From Pseudomonas sp. ICMP22404 (lineage in GTDB: Bacteria; Pseudomonadota; Gammaproteobacteria; Pseudomonadales; Pseudomonadaceae): a stretch of DNA of 64,000 nt. The DNA lies in assembly GCF_006227205.1 (NCBI RefSeq), contig NZ_VCNG01000014.1, forward strand, positions 62,001 through 126,000. The letters are read 5' to 3'. Position 1 is the first letter of the stretch. The number at the start of each line of letters is the position of its first letter. A model generated the notes under the pieces. That model searched no databases. It had not been told where the DNA came from and was given only the letters and a program-made list of their open reading frames with translations. Below are positions 50,268 to 58,575 of this stretch, one piece after another. Position numbers and translations under genes: made by a program.

Positions 50268-52643
50268 ATGAGCAGTCATCACCAAGACAAGGCGACGTTC
50301 CTCGAGCGCCTGATTTTCAACAACCGCCCGGCAGTGATCGTCATTTGCCTGTTGGTCAGTATTTTCCTGTTCTGGCAGGCCACGCTGATCCGTCCGTCCA
50401 CCAGCTTCGAAAAAATGATCCCCCTCGAGCATCCGTTCATCGAGAAGATGCTCGAACATCGCAACGACCTGGCGAACCTCGGCAACACCGTGCGGATTTC
50501 CGTGGAAGCCACCAACGGCGACATCTTCTCCAAGGACTACATGGAGACCCTGCGCCAGATCCATGACGAGGTCTTCTACATTTCCGGCGTCGACCGTTCC
50601 GGCCTCAAGTCGCTGTGGAGCCCGAGCGTGCGCTGGACCGAAGTGACGGAAGAGGGCTTCGCCGGCGGCGAGGTGATTCCCCAGAGCTACAACGGCTCGG
50701 CCGACAGCCTCGACCTGCTGCGCAACAACGTGCTTAAGTCCGGCCAGGTCGGACGCCTGGTGGCCAACGATTTCAAATCGAGCATCGTCGACATCCCGTT
50801 GCTGGAGTCCTACCCGGATCCCCAGGACCAGGGCAAGTTGCTGAAACTGGACTACCAGAAGTTCTCCCATGAGCTCGAAGACAAGATCCGCCACAAGTTC
50901 GAAGCCCAGAACCCCAACGTACAGATCCACATCGTCGGTTTCGCGAAGAAGGTCGGTGACCTGATCGATGGCCTGATCATGGTGGTGATGTTCTTCGGCG
51001 TGGCCTTCGTCATCACCCTGGTTCTGCTGTACTGGTTCACCCACTGCATGCGCAGCACCGTCGCGGTGTTGAGCACCACGCTGGTGGCGGTGGTCTGGCA
51101 GTTGGGGCTGATGCATGCGGCCGGGTTCGGGCTGGATCCGTATTCGATGCTGGTGCCGTTCCTGATCTTCGCCATCGGGATTTCCCACGGGGTGCAGAAA
51201 ATCAACGGCATCGCCTTGCAGTCCAGCGAGGCGGACAACGCCCTGACCGCGGCGCGGCGCACCTTCCGGCAACTGTTCCTGCCGGGGATGATCGCGATCC
51301 TGGCGGATGCGGTGGGTTTCATTACCTTGCTGATCATCGACATCGGCGTGATCCGTGAGCTGGCCATCGGGGCGTCCATCGGCGTGGCGGTGATCGTGTT
51401 CACCAACCTGATCCTGCTGCCGGTGGCCATCTCCTACGTCGGCATCAGCAAACGCGCCGTCGAGCGCAGCAAGAAAGACGCGACCCGCGAGCATCCGTTC
51501 TGGCGGTCGCTGTCGAACTTCGCCAGTCCCAAGGTCGCGCCGGTGTCCATTGCCCTGGCGGTGCTCGCCTTCGGTGGGGGCCTGTGGTACAGCCAGAACC
51601 TGAAGATCGGCGACCTCGACCAGGGTGCGCCGGAACTGCGTCCCGACTCGCGCTACAACCAGGACAACAACTTCATCATCAGCAACTACTCCACCAGTTC
51701 CGACGTGCTGGTGGTGATGGTCAAGACCAAGGCCGAAGGCTGCTCGCGCTATGAAGCCATGGCACCGATCGATGACTTGATGTGGAAGATGCAGAACACC
51801 GAGGGCGTGCAATCGGCGATTTCCCTGGTGACCGTGTCCAAGCAGATGATCAAGGGCATGAACGAGGGCAACCTGAAATGGGAAACCCTGTCGCGCAACC
51901 CTGACGTGCTGAACAACTCCATTGCCCGGGCCGATGGCCTGTACAACAACAGCTGCTCCCTGGCACCGGTGCTGGTGTTCCTCAACGACCACAAGGCCGA
52001 GACCCTGGACCGCGCGGTGAAGGCGGTGCAGGCCTTCGCCAAGGAAAACAACCGCGATGGCCTGGAGTTCATCCTCGCCGCCGGTAACGCCGGCATCGAA
52101 GCGGCCACCAACGAAGTGATCAAGGAATCGGAACTGACCATCCTGATCCTGGTGTACATCTGCGTGGCGACCATGTGCATGATCACCTTCCGCTCCTGGG
52201 CGGCGACCCTGTGCATCGTGCTGCCGCTGGTGCTGACCTCGGTGCTGGGTAACGCCCTGATGGCCTTCATGGGCATTGGCGTGAAAGTCGCGACCCTGCC
52301 GGTGGTGGCGTTGGGCGTGGGGATTGGCGTGGACTACGGCATCTACATCTACAGCCGCCTGGAAAGCTTCCTGCGGGCTGGATTGCCGTTGCAGGAAGCT
52401 TATTACCAGACGCTGAAGTCCACGGGTAAAGCCGTTCTGTTCACCGGCTTGTGCCTGGCGATCGGGGTGTGCACCTGGATCTTCTCGGCCATCAAGTTCC
52501 AGGCGGACATGGGGTTGATGCTGACGTTCATGCTGCTGTGGAACATGTTCGGCGCGTTGTGGCTGTTGCCGGCGTTGGCGCGGTTCCTGATCAAGCCGGA
52601 GAAGCTGGCGGGGCAGCGGGGAAATTCGTTGTTTGCCCACTGA
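50268..52643 (+). CDS. RND/MMPL superfamily transporter
   Basis: A 791-residue inner-membrane protein with two similar halves, each a membrane helix, a large periplasmic domain and about five helices. The first half has FFGVAFVITLVLLYW and DPYSMLVPFLIFAIGISHGVQKI (near 290-315) and the second ATLPVVALGVGIGVDYGIYIYSRL (near 680), the acidic/GxxxDY motif of proton-driven MMPL-type exporters. It is shorter than HAE1 drug pumps and has no adjacent membrane-fusion or outer-membrane gene. Lipid or hydrophobic-molecule transport is typical of the family. It probably forms an operon with the YCF48-like gene. Confidence 0.86.
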   Translation: MSSHHQDKATFLERLIFNNRPAVIVICLLVSIFLFWQATLIRPSTSFEKMIPLEHPFIEKMLEHRNDLANLGNTVRISVEATNGDIFSKDYMETLRQIHDEVFYISGVDRSGLKSLWSPSVRWTEVTEEGFAGGEVIPQSYNGSADSLDLLRNNVLKSGQVGRLVANDFKSSIVDIPLLESYPDPQDQGKLLKLDYQKFSHELEDKIRHKFEAQNPNVQIHIVGFAKKVGDLIDGLIMVVMFFGVAFVITLVLLYWFTHCMRSTVAVLSTTLVAVVWQLGLMHAAGFGLDPYSMLVPFLIFAIGISHGVQKINGIALQSSEADNALTAARRTFRQLFLPGMIAILADAVGFITLLIIDIGVIRELAIGASIGVAVIVFTNLILLPVAISYVGISKRAVERSKKDATREHPFWRSLSNFASPKVAPVSIALAVLAFGGGLWYSQNLKIGDLDQGAPELRPDSRYNQDNNFIISNYSTSSDVLVVMVKTKAEGCSRYEAMAPIDDLMWKMQNTEGVQSAISLVTVSKQMIKGMNEGNLKWETLSRNPDVLNNSIARADGLYNNSCSLAPVLVFLNDHKAETLDRAVKAVQAFAKENNRDGLEFILAAGNAGIEAATNEVIKESELTILILVYICVATMCMITFRSWAATLCIVLPLVLTSVLGNALMAFMGIGVKVATLPVVALGVGIGVDYGIYIYSRLESFLRAGLPLQEAYYQTLKSTGKAVLFTGLCLAIGVCTWIFSAIKFQADMGLMLTFMLLWNMFGALWLLPALARFLIKPEKLAGQRGNSLFAH

Positions 52644-52650
52644 CTGATAC

Positions 52651-52744
52651 CTGTGGGAGCAAAGCTTGCTCGCGATTGCGAGAAGCCAGTCAGCAACAAT
52701 GTTGATTGGTCTGTCGCTATCGCGAGCAAGCTTTGCTCCTACAG
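52651..52744. repeat. REP-like inverted pair, family A (AAAGCTTGC variant)
   Basis: Arms 52651-52679 (GTGGGAGCAAAGCTTGCTCG) and 52716-52744 are inverted copies. A short family B remnant (CCCTCGCCACAAA) follows at about 52777. They separate the convergent RND and DUF6543 genes. Confidence 0.85.
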
Positions 52745-52809
52745 AGCGGGGCGGTGCGACGTTTCGCTAAATGCCCTCGCCACAAAAGCGGACGCTATCC
52801 CTCCAGCAA

Positions 52810-55800
52810 TCAAGGCGCCAACGGCAGGAACCTGCTCTGCGCCAGCGACTTGCTGATCTGCCCCCGGTGTACGTTCACCACCGCGTAAGGGCTGGTGGCC
52901 TTGGCCAGCAGTGAGTGGTAGTGCTCCTTGCGTTGTTCCTTGGTCTTGAGGTGCGCGACGCTGAAGTTTTCTTTCGGCGTGTCGGCCGCTTCGTAATGAA
53001 AGTGCGCATACCAGATCGGAAAACCGTCACGGTCGTTGATGGCGTATTCCTGGAGGAAATCCTTGCGGGCGCCTTGCAGGGCCGTGCGATCGCCGAGCCG
53101 GGCCACCTGGATCAGGTTTTTCTCGAACAGGAACCGCAGGTTGCCGTCGGTGGGTGGCAGTTTCAGGCTCAGTTCGATACGCAGGTCACTGCCCTTGGCG
53201 GTCAGGTTGGCGGCGGCGTCTGACAACAGCTGGCCCAGGGCCTCGTTTGCCGGGGTGCGAGAGGTTGGCGATGCGGTGAGGGCCCGATCGAGTTCTTCGG
53301 AAAGTGTGCGGAAGTGACTCGCTTCATTGTTCAGGATTTCCTCGATTTCCTGAGGATGGCGGCAGTGGGTCTTGTAGCTTTCAGCGCGGCTCATGCGCTT
53401 GTCCAGCTCGTCGAGCAGTGCTCGCCCATGGGCCCGGATCGCCTTGATCGATCGCGTCTGGGGCGCCGGGGTCGGACGCCGTACGTCGACCACATCCCAG
53501 ACATCCTCGTGGCGCGAATAGGTGGCGAGTACTTGGTTGTTGGCTTCGGAGCGCATTTCGACGACTTCGATGGGCAGGCTCGTGCCGGCGGGTTTCAGGT
53601 CGCCGATCAAGACGCCATTGTGGCGGGTTCTGATCAACTTTTTCTGTGGCAGCCCGGCGCCGATCCTGGGGCGTTTCGGCGTACGCTTGCGCGGTTTTGG
53701 CTCGGGTTTGATTTCGGCGGCGAGTTTGCTGGAGACCTCCTGGTAAAGGCCCTCGACCAGTTTGACCAGCCTGTCGAAATAGGACTCGTTGATGTCGTCC
53801 AGGTAAAGGGCCTTTGTCCCCTTCAACGTATCCAGGGTCTTGCCGTAATGCTCGGTCAGGCTTTCCAGCACTTCGAGTTTTTCCGCCGGGGAGACTTCGT
53901 ATGTTTGCAGGTCCCAATGGGAGCGCATGTGCTCCATCAATGGCATGAGAATGCGAAGCAGGCGGTTGGGCAGGGCGGATTGCCGGTTTTTCACCGACAG
54001 TACGGGGAGCGTGGAGAGCTGCATGGTTTTGCTACCGATGGCGTTCTTCTCATCCAGGGGCCGGTTGCTGGTCAGTCGTTCAAATGCCCGTGCGCCCGAC
54101 GCATCAAGGTTCGATAGTTGCTCAAGGTAATTGTCCTTGAGTTCCAACCAGTAGATCGCTCGGTCGTTGATGTCACTCTTGGCATCGAGGTACTTCATGT
54201 AGGCTTCGTAGTCGCGGTCGACGATTTCCCTGATGTCGGCATGCTCTCCAAACTGGGGATGTACTCGCTGGATGGCCACGCGCTCCTTTTCGGTGATCAG
54301 GAACGCCTTGCGGGCATTGTTGATCACGTTTTCCATCAGGCTGTGCATGTAGCCGGACGGAAAGCCGATGCCCAGGATGGCGCGTTCGGATGCGCTGTCC
54401 GCCAGCTTCAGGTAGATATCGGTCTGCTCCTGGAGCAGGTCATAGAACAGCTTGCGTTTCGCCGCCCGCTGGGTTTCGGTGTAGTTGCTGCCTTCTTCGG
54501 TCCGGGTCATGACTTGCTGGGCCACGTCCAGGGCTTTTTGTCGATCGACTTCTTGTGCCACCACCTGGTCGAGTTCATCAGTCAACTGCTGGGCTCGCTG
54601 CAGGTTGATGCGACGCTGTGCTTCCACCCGCTTGGGCGGTGAACCACCGAGCAGGCGCAGGCGCAGATCCAGGTGCCAGAGTCCGTTTGTATCGACTCGC
54701 AGCGGCGGACCGTTCTTGTCGGGGGCCAATGGATCGAGCGGGTCAACGATGGTTGCGCTGCCACCCGCTTCAGGCGTGATCCGATACAGGGCACCTTCAA
54801 CCTTGGCATGCCATTTATTGTCGATCACGTACAGCCCCTTGAAGGGGCCGTTCTCAATCGGTGCGAGGGGGGAAGAGGGGGGCGATACCTGTAAGCGTTG
54901 CAGCCTGGCCTGGAGTGCCGGCGTCAGGCGACCACTGGCCCTGGCGAAATTGAAGTCCAGGCGCTTGCCGATGTCGGTGTTGGCGTCAGGTAAGGTAACG
55001 GTTCCCTCCACAAGGGTGGGCGCCTCCGGTGCCGGCCATTGCTCGGCGATGGCGCGGGGCGCGACAGGGCGCATGGCTTGTTCCTTTATCGATTCGGGTA
55101 CGACCGCACGAGTCGCAGGCCCATGACCGGCGGGCAACTGGCTCACCAGCAGGGCCAGGTTGACGAGCAGATCGACGGCAGCCAGCTCCCGGGCCACCGG
55201 GTCTTCACTGGTCAGCGCCGGAATGTCTTGTTGGGCGCTGGCCATCAGGTTCCAGAGCCAGACGGTGGTCATGGCCGGGCCGCGTAGCAAAGGAAACAGC
55301 AAGGTGTTGAACAACAGGCCGCCACCTTCGAGCAACACCGCCCAGCGGCTCTCGCTGTTGGACACCGAATCCCGGTCGGCCTGGGTGACCAGCGCCTGGG
55401 CGTTGCAGCCGTAGAGGTACTGCATCAGCTCGCCCTCCTGCAGCGATTGCAACAGCTCGCCTCGGGTATCGTCGACGGCGAGGGTGGCTGGGGCGGGTTT
55501 GTCGGGAACACTGAATTCGTCACCGGTGAAGAACCGCACGATGTGAGGTTCCAGGAACCCGCCGTTGGCGTAGATCGGGCGTGCGGCGTCAGGCAACCAG
55601 GTCAGGATGCTGTCCTGCAGGCTCCCGGTGGCGGCGATGGCCTGCAACAGCGCTTCGCGTGTGGGAAATTCTTGCAGCGAGGGTGCGTGGAGCGGCCGAT
55701 ACAACAGGTGCGGGCCGGTGGCGATGTCCTGCGCTTCGATGATGAACATGTTGGTCACGATATCGGGCTGGGCCTGGGGCTTGCGCAGCAAACCCAGGTG

Positions 55801-57513
55801 GCGAATCACCACCGGGCGACCCTCGACCTGCTGGCTCGCTGCGTCGGGTTGCAGGACGGCTTCCAGCAGGCGCAAGCCTTGGAGGGTCACGCCATTTTCG
55901 CGGTTCAGCTGCTGCTTCAGCGCCTCAAGCATCAGTTGCGCCGGGATCTGTTCGGCGAAGATCCGTTGCCGGTTCTGCGCCTGGGGCGAATCGCCGAGTA
56001 AATGTTGTTGCAGATAGCGAGGATAGGTCGCGCCAATGTCGACCTGTTCGATCAACCCGGTTATGAAGCCCGGCGTCAGCCAGGCCGGCAGTGTCTGGCC
56101 CTGGCGATGGCTGAGGGTGAAGGTGCCGCTGGGGCGGGCGACCAGATTGTGGATGGCCAGCTCGGTCAGGCTCATCTGCCGCTTCTCGGTGACGCCGATG
56201 GTCCCGGGATAGCCCGCCGAAACGCTGAACGTCAGCACCACATCGTCGGGCTGGTAGCGGCTCGATGGCCGCGTGTCCGAGCTGTTGTCGTTGGTCTGCC
56301 GCAGGCGGCCGAGCAAGGCGTCGACGGTGAAGGCCTTGATGTCGTCGATGCCACCGAGAAAGGTCTGGCCCTGATGGCGTTTTTTTGCGCTGGCCAGGAC
56401 CAGGCTGTAGTGCTGGAAGGTCGTCTGGTCGACGATGGAGGCGTTTTTCAGCCATTCGGGCAACAGCGACCCAAGGCGTGCCGAAGTGTCAGGCGATGGC
56501 CGGGGAGCCTCCAGCAGCGAGCGCGCCGGGTCGCTCAAGTCGGCGTAGAGGCGCTTCAGGTCTTGCAGGTCGACTCGGGCAGGCAGTTGCACAGCCTTGA
56601 GGTCGGCCAATTGCTGCTCCAGCAACATCGCCGCCTGGCGCTCGAAGACGTTGCCGCCGATTTCGTAGCGTTGGCAAGTGATGGTGTCGACGGTGTACTG
56701 GCGGGCAATCCATTCGCCCCAATGCTGATTGAAGGCCTCCAGGGAAGCAAAAGACTTGACGGCGCTGCCGGGGCTGCACAGCAGGAATTCGGTGGTGCCG
56801 TTCTTGATGCGGACCAGGAGGATATCGCCGCCGACCAGCACGGTGCGAGTGCTGTCCTGGGTGAGCCAGGTTTCCAGGGTGTAGGCGTACACCGGTGCCT
56901 GTCGGTTGCGACAAAAACGCAGCGCCCGGTCTGGCCAACGGACGATCTGGTCCAGGGCTTCCCGTGCCGTATCCGTGAGCCCGGGTTGTTGCAGCCCACG
57001 GATGCTCAGTGTGTTCCTGAGTACGTCGCTGAGCCAGCACCAGCGGCTGGTTCGGCCACTTGTCGTGGTCTGGTCACCGCTGTCGATGTCCTCGTTCCAG
57101 TAACGGACCAGCGCATCCTCCAACCCGATCGGCAGGGTCCAGGCCAGTTCAAGTATGGATTTCTTGACGAGCTGCATGTCCAGTCCCCGAGCGCCTGACC
57201 AAAGGCGGCGTGGCGGACTATCGGAGAGAAAACAGTCAAGCGCGCCCTGTGGGGCGAAGTCCGGGGGCGTGCCGGTGGCCAGGTAATCGACGACCGCGGA
57301 CATCAAGGGCTGGAAGTGCCAACCGCGCGTGACCGGGTCTGGCATCGCCAATTGGGTCTTGGAGAGGTCGATTTTCAGCCAGGGGTCTCTTTGCTTGATC
57401 GCTTGTTCGAGCATGCCTCGGGCGACCTGTTCGAAGGTCGGGCGACTGGCGAAGTGCAGGCTGACGTTTTGGGCCAGCGCGGGGATCGCGTCAGCGGTGG
57501 AGGGGGTGGTCAT
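52810..57513 (-). CDS. Giant DUF6543-like protein, putative toxin
   Basis: A 1567-residue protein resembling the large Pseudomonas proteins annotated as dermonecrotic toxin or DUF6543 domain proteins; activity unknown. There is no signal peptide. A hydrophobic stretch lies near 728-765 (LLFNTLLFPLLRGPAMTTVWLW) and a second near 785-800, a charged coiled-coil-like region near 960-1010 (RINLQRAQQLTDELDQVVAQ), and a basic Pro-rich patch near 1268-1285 (KPEPKPRKRTPKRPR). The C-terminus (about 1500-1567) has conserved-looking WYAHFHYEAAD, AHLKTKEQRKEHYHSLLAKA and VNVHRGQI. No leucine-rich repeats, VgrG, PAAR or RHS parts are seen, nor an obvious immunity gene. AGGA precedes the ATG. Confidence 0.72.
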   Translation of the reverse strand: MTTPSTADAIPALAQNVSLHFASRPTFEQVARGMLEQAIKQRDPWLKIDLSKTQLAMPDPVTRGWHFQPLMSAVVDYLATGTPPDFAPQGALDCFLSDSPPRRLWSGARGLDMQLVKKSILELAWTLPIGLEDALVRYWNEDIDSGDQTTTSGRTSRWCWLSDVLRNTLSIRGLQQPGLTDTAREALDQIVRWPDRALRFCRNRQAPVYAYTLETWLTQDSTRTVLVGGDILLVRIKNGTTEFLLCSPGSAVKSFASLEAFNQHWGEWIARQYTVDTITCQRYEIGGNVFERQAAMLLEQQLADLKAVQLPARVDLQDLKRLYADLSDPARSLLEAPRPSPDTSARLGSLLPEWLKNASIVDQTTFQHYSLVLASAKKRHQGQTFLGGIDDIKAFTVDALLGRLRQTNDNSSDTRPSSRYQPDDVVLTFSVSAGYPGTIGVTEKRQMSLTELAIHNLVARPSGTFTLSHRQGQTLPAWLTPGFITGLIEQVDIGATYPRYLQQHLLGDSPQAQNRQRIFAEQIPAQLMLEALKQQLNRENGVTLQGLRLLEAVLQPDAASQQVEGRPVVIRHLGLLRKPQAQPDIVTNMFIIEAQDIATGPHLLYRPLHAPSLQEFPTREALLQAIAATGSLQDSILTWLPDAARPIYANGGFLEPHIVRFFTGDEFSVPDKPAPATLAVDDTRGELLQSLQEGELMQYLYGCNAQALVTQADRDSVSNSESRWAVLLEGGGLLFNTLLFPLLRGPAMTTVWLWNLMASAQQDIPALTSEDPVARELAAVDLLVNLALLVSQLPAGHGPATRAVVPESIKEQAMRPVAPRAIAEQWPAPEAPTLVEGTVTLPDANTDIGKRLDFNFARASGRLTPALQARLQRLQVSPPSSPLAPIENGPFKGLYVIDNKWHAKVEGALYRITPEAGGSATIVDPLDPLAPDKNGPPLRVDTNGLWHLDLRLRLLGGSPPKRVEAQRRINLQRAQQLTDELDQVVAQEVDRQKALDVAQQVMTRTEEGSNYTETQRAAKRKLFYDLLQEQTDIYLKLADSASERAILGIGFPSGYMHSLMENVINNARKAFLITEKERVAIQRVHPQFGEHADIREIVDRDYEAYMKYLDAKSDINDRAIYWLELKDNYLEQLSNLDASGARAFERLTSNRPLDEKNAIGSKTMQLSTLPVLSVKNRQSALPNRLLRILMPLMEHMRSHWDLQTYEVSPAEKLEVLESLTEHYGKTLDTLKGTKALYLDDINESYFDRLVKLVEGLYQEVSSKLAAEIKPEPKPRKRTPKRPRIGAGLPQKKLIRTRHNGVLIGDLKPAGTSLPIEVVEMRSEANNQVLATYSRHEDVWDVVDVRRPTPAPQTRSIKAIRAHGRALLDELDKRMSRAESYKTHCRHPQEIEEILNNEASHFRTLSEELDRALTASPTSRTPANEALGQLLSDAAANLTAKGSDLRIELSLKLPPTDGNLRFLFEKNLIQVARLGDRTALQGARKDFLQEYAINDRDGFPIWYAHFHYEAADTPKENFSVAHLKTKEQRKEHYHSLLAKATSPYAVVNVHRGQISKSLAQSRFLPLAP

Positions 57514-57585
57514 GAGAAGTCCTTTTCACAAAACATGGCCGTCGGGATGACGGCGTGAAAAGTATCGACTGCTCAGTCCGGTGCG

Positions 57586-57605
57586 GGTGGTACATAGATA
57601 CCACC
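57586..57605. promoter_or_regulatory. Palindrome upstream of the DUF6543 gene
   Basis: GGTGGTA (57586-57592) and TACCACC (57599-57605) form a perfect 7-base inverted repeat around six bases. It lies 73-92 bases before the DUF6543 start and 50 bases past the gntR stop. No T run follows on either strand, so an operator is more likely than a terminator. Confidence 0.45.
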
Positions 57606-57654
57606 GTGCCTGGGAAGAAGTGTGCCGGGGCTGTTCGGCAACGATGGTGGGGGA

Positions 57655-58374
57655 TCAGTTGGTTTCGTTGCCCAGTACCACGTTCAGCGCGCTGCGGGCG
57701 TCGTCCAGTTGCACCAACGTCGCATGGCGGGCACCGAGGGCGTCGCGGTTTTCGATGGCGGTGAGGATCGCCTTGTGCCGTGGCATCGCCAGCTCATGCA
57801 GGTTGGGTCGCTGGTTGGAATGCTTGAGTGCTTCGGCAATGGCCACCGACAGCATGTTGCACAGGTTGGCGAGCAGGTCATTGTGGGTGGCGTCGGCGAT
57901 CCGGCTATGGAAATCCAGGTCCGGTTGCAGCAGCGCTTCGGGCGTCGGTGCCGCGTCCATGCGCTCATAGGCTTCACGGATGGCGGCGATGTCGGCGTCG
58001 GTGGCGAACTGTGCGGCCAGGGCAGCAGCGGCCGGTTCGATGATGCTGCGCACGCTGGTCAGCAAACCGAAGAACTCATTCTGCGGGCTGCTCTGCATCA
58101 GCCAGTGCAACACATCCGGATCGAGCATATGCCATTCCCGCCGGGCCTTGACCACCGTGCCCACTCGCGGCCGCGAATACACCAGGCCCTTGGCGACCAG
58201 CACCCGCGTGGCTTCACGCAGCACCGGACGGCTCACGGCGTACTCTTCGCACAGCAAGGCTTCGGCGGGCAGCTTGTCGTCGGGCTTGAAGCGTCCGGAC
58301 ACGATCTGCATGCCCAGTTCCTGGACGATGCGCGCGTGCATGCTTTTTCGGTCGGAGGGTTTGCGGTAATCCAT
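57655..58374 (-). CDS. GntR family regulator with FCD domain
   Basis: A 239-residue FadR-type repressor. The winged helix (about 10-78) has LPAEALLCEEYAVSRPVLREATRVL followed by PRVGTVV, the usual GntR wing. The FCD domain (about 100-230) carries the metal/effector-site pattern DLDFHSRI, and MPRHKAILTAIENRD. Effectors of such regulators are often sugar acids. It lies immediately downstream of, and in line with, the pentonate dehydratase gene (201-base gap with a REP pair), so it very likely controls the pentonate genes through the two matching sites at 60326-60338 and 60401-60413. Confidence 0.9.
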   Translation of the reverse strand: MDYRKPSDRKSMHARIVQELGMQIVSGRFKPDDKLPAEALLCEEYAVSRPVLREATRVLVAKGLVYSRPRVGTVVKARREWHMLDPDVLHWLMQSSPQNEFFGLLTSVRSIIEPAAAALAAQFATDADIAAIREAYERMDAAPTPEALLQPDLDFHSRIADATHNDLLANLCNMLSVAIAEALKHSNQRPNLHELAMPRHKAILTAIENRDALGARHATLVQLDDARSALNVVLGNETN

Positions 58375-58471
58375 GGGGTACGGCGCGATCCTGTGGAGGA
58401 GATGCTGCGCATGATAGCAGGCGCAGCGAGGACGGGTCGCTAGTGCGATTTTTTGAGGTGGACACAGATCC

Positions 58472-58565
58472 CTTGTGGGAGCGAGCCTGCTCGCGATAGC
58501 GCTCTGTCAGCCAGCATCCATGTTGGCTGACACGCCGCCATCGCGAGCAGGCTCGCTCCCACAGG
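58472..58565. repeat. REP-like inverted pair, family A
   Basis: Arms 58472-58501 (CTTGTGGGAGCGAGCCTGCT onward) and 58536-58565 are inverted copies. They lie between the dehydratase gene and the downstream gntR gene. Confidence 0.87.
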
Positions 58566-58575
58566 GGCTGATGGG

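Noticed and set aside
50136..52640. 834-residue minus-strand open frame opposite the RND transporter
   Set aside because: His/Gln/Arg-rich antisense shadow; the plus-strand protein has clear transporter motifs.
57586..57605. Terminator after gntR
   Set aside because: The hairpin has no following T run on either strand, so it is listed as a possible operator.
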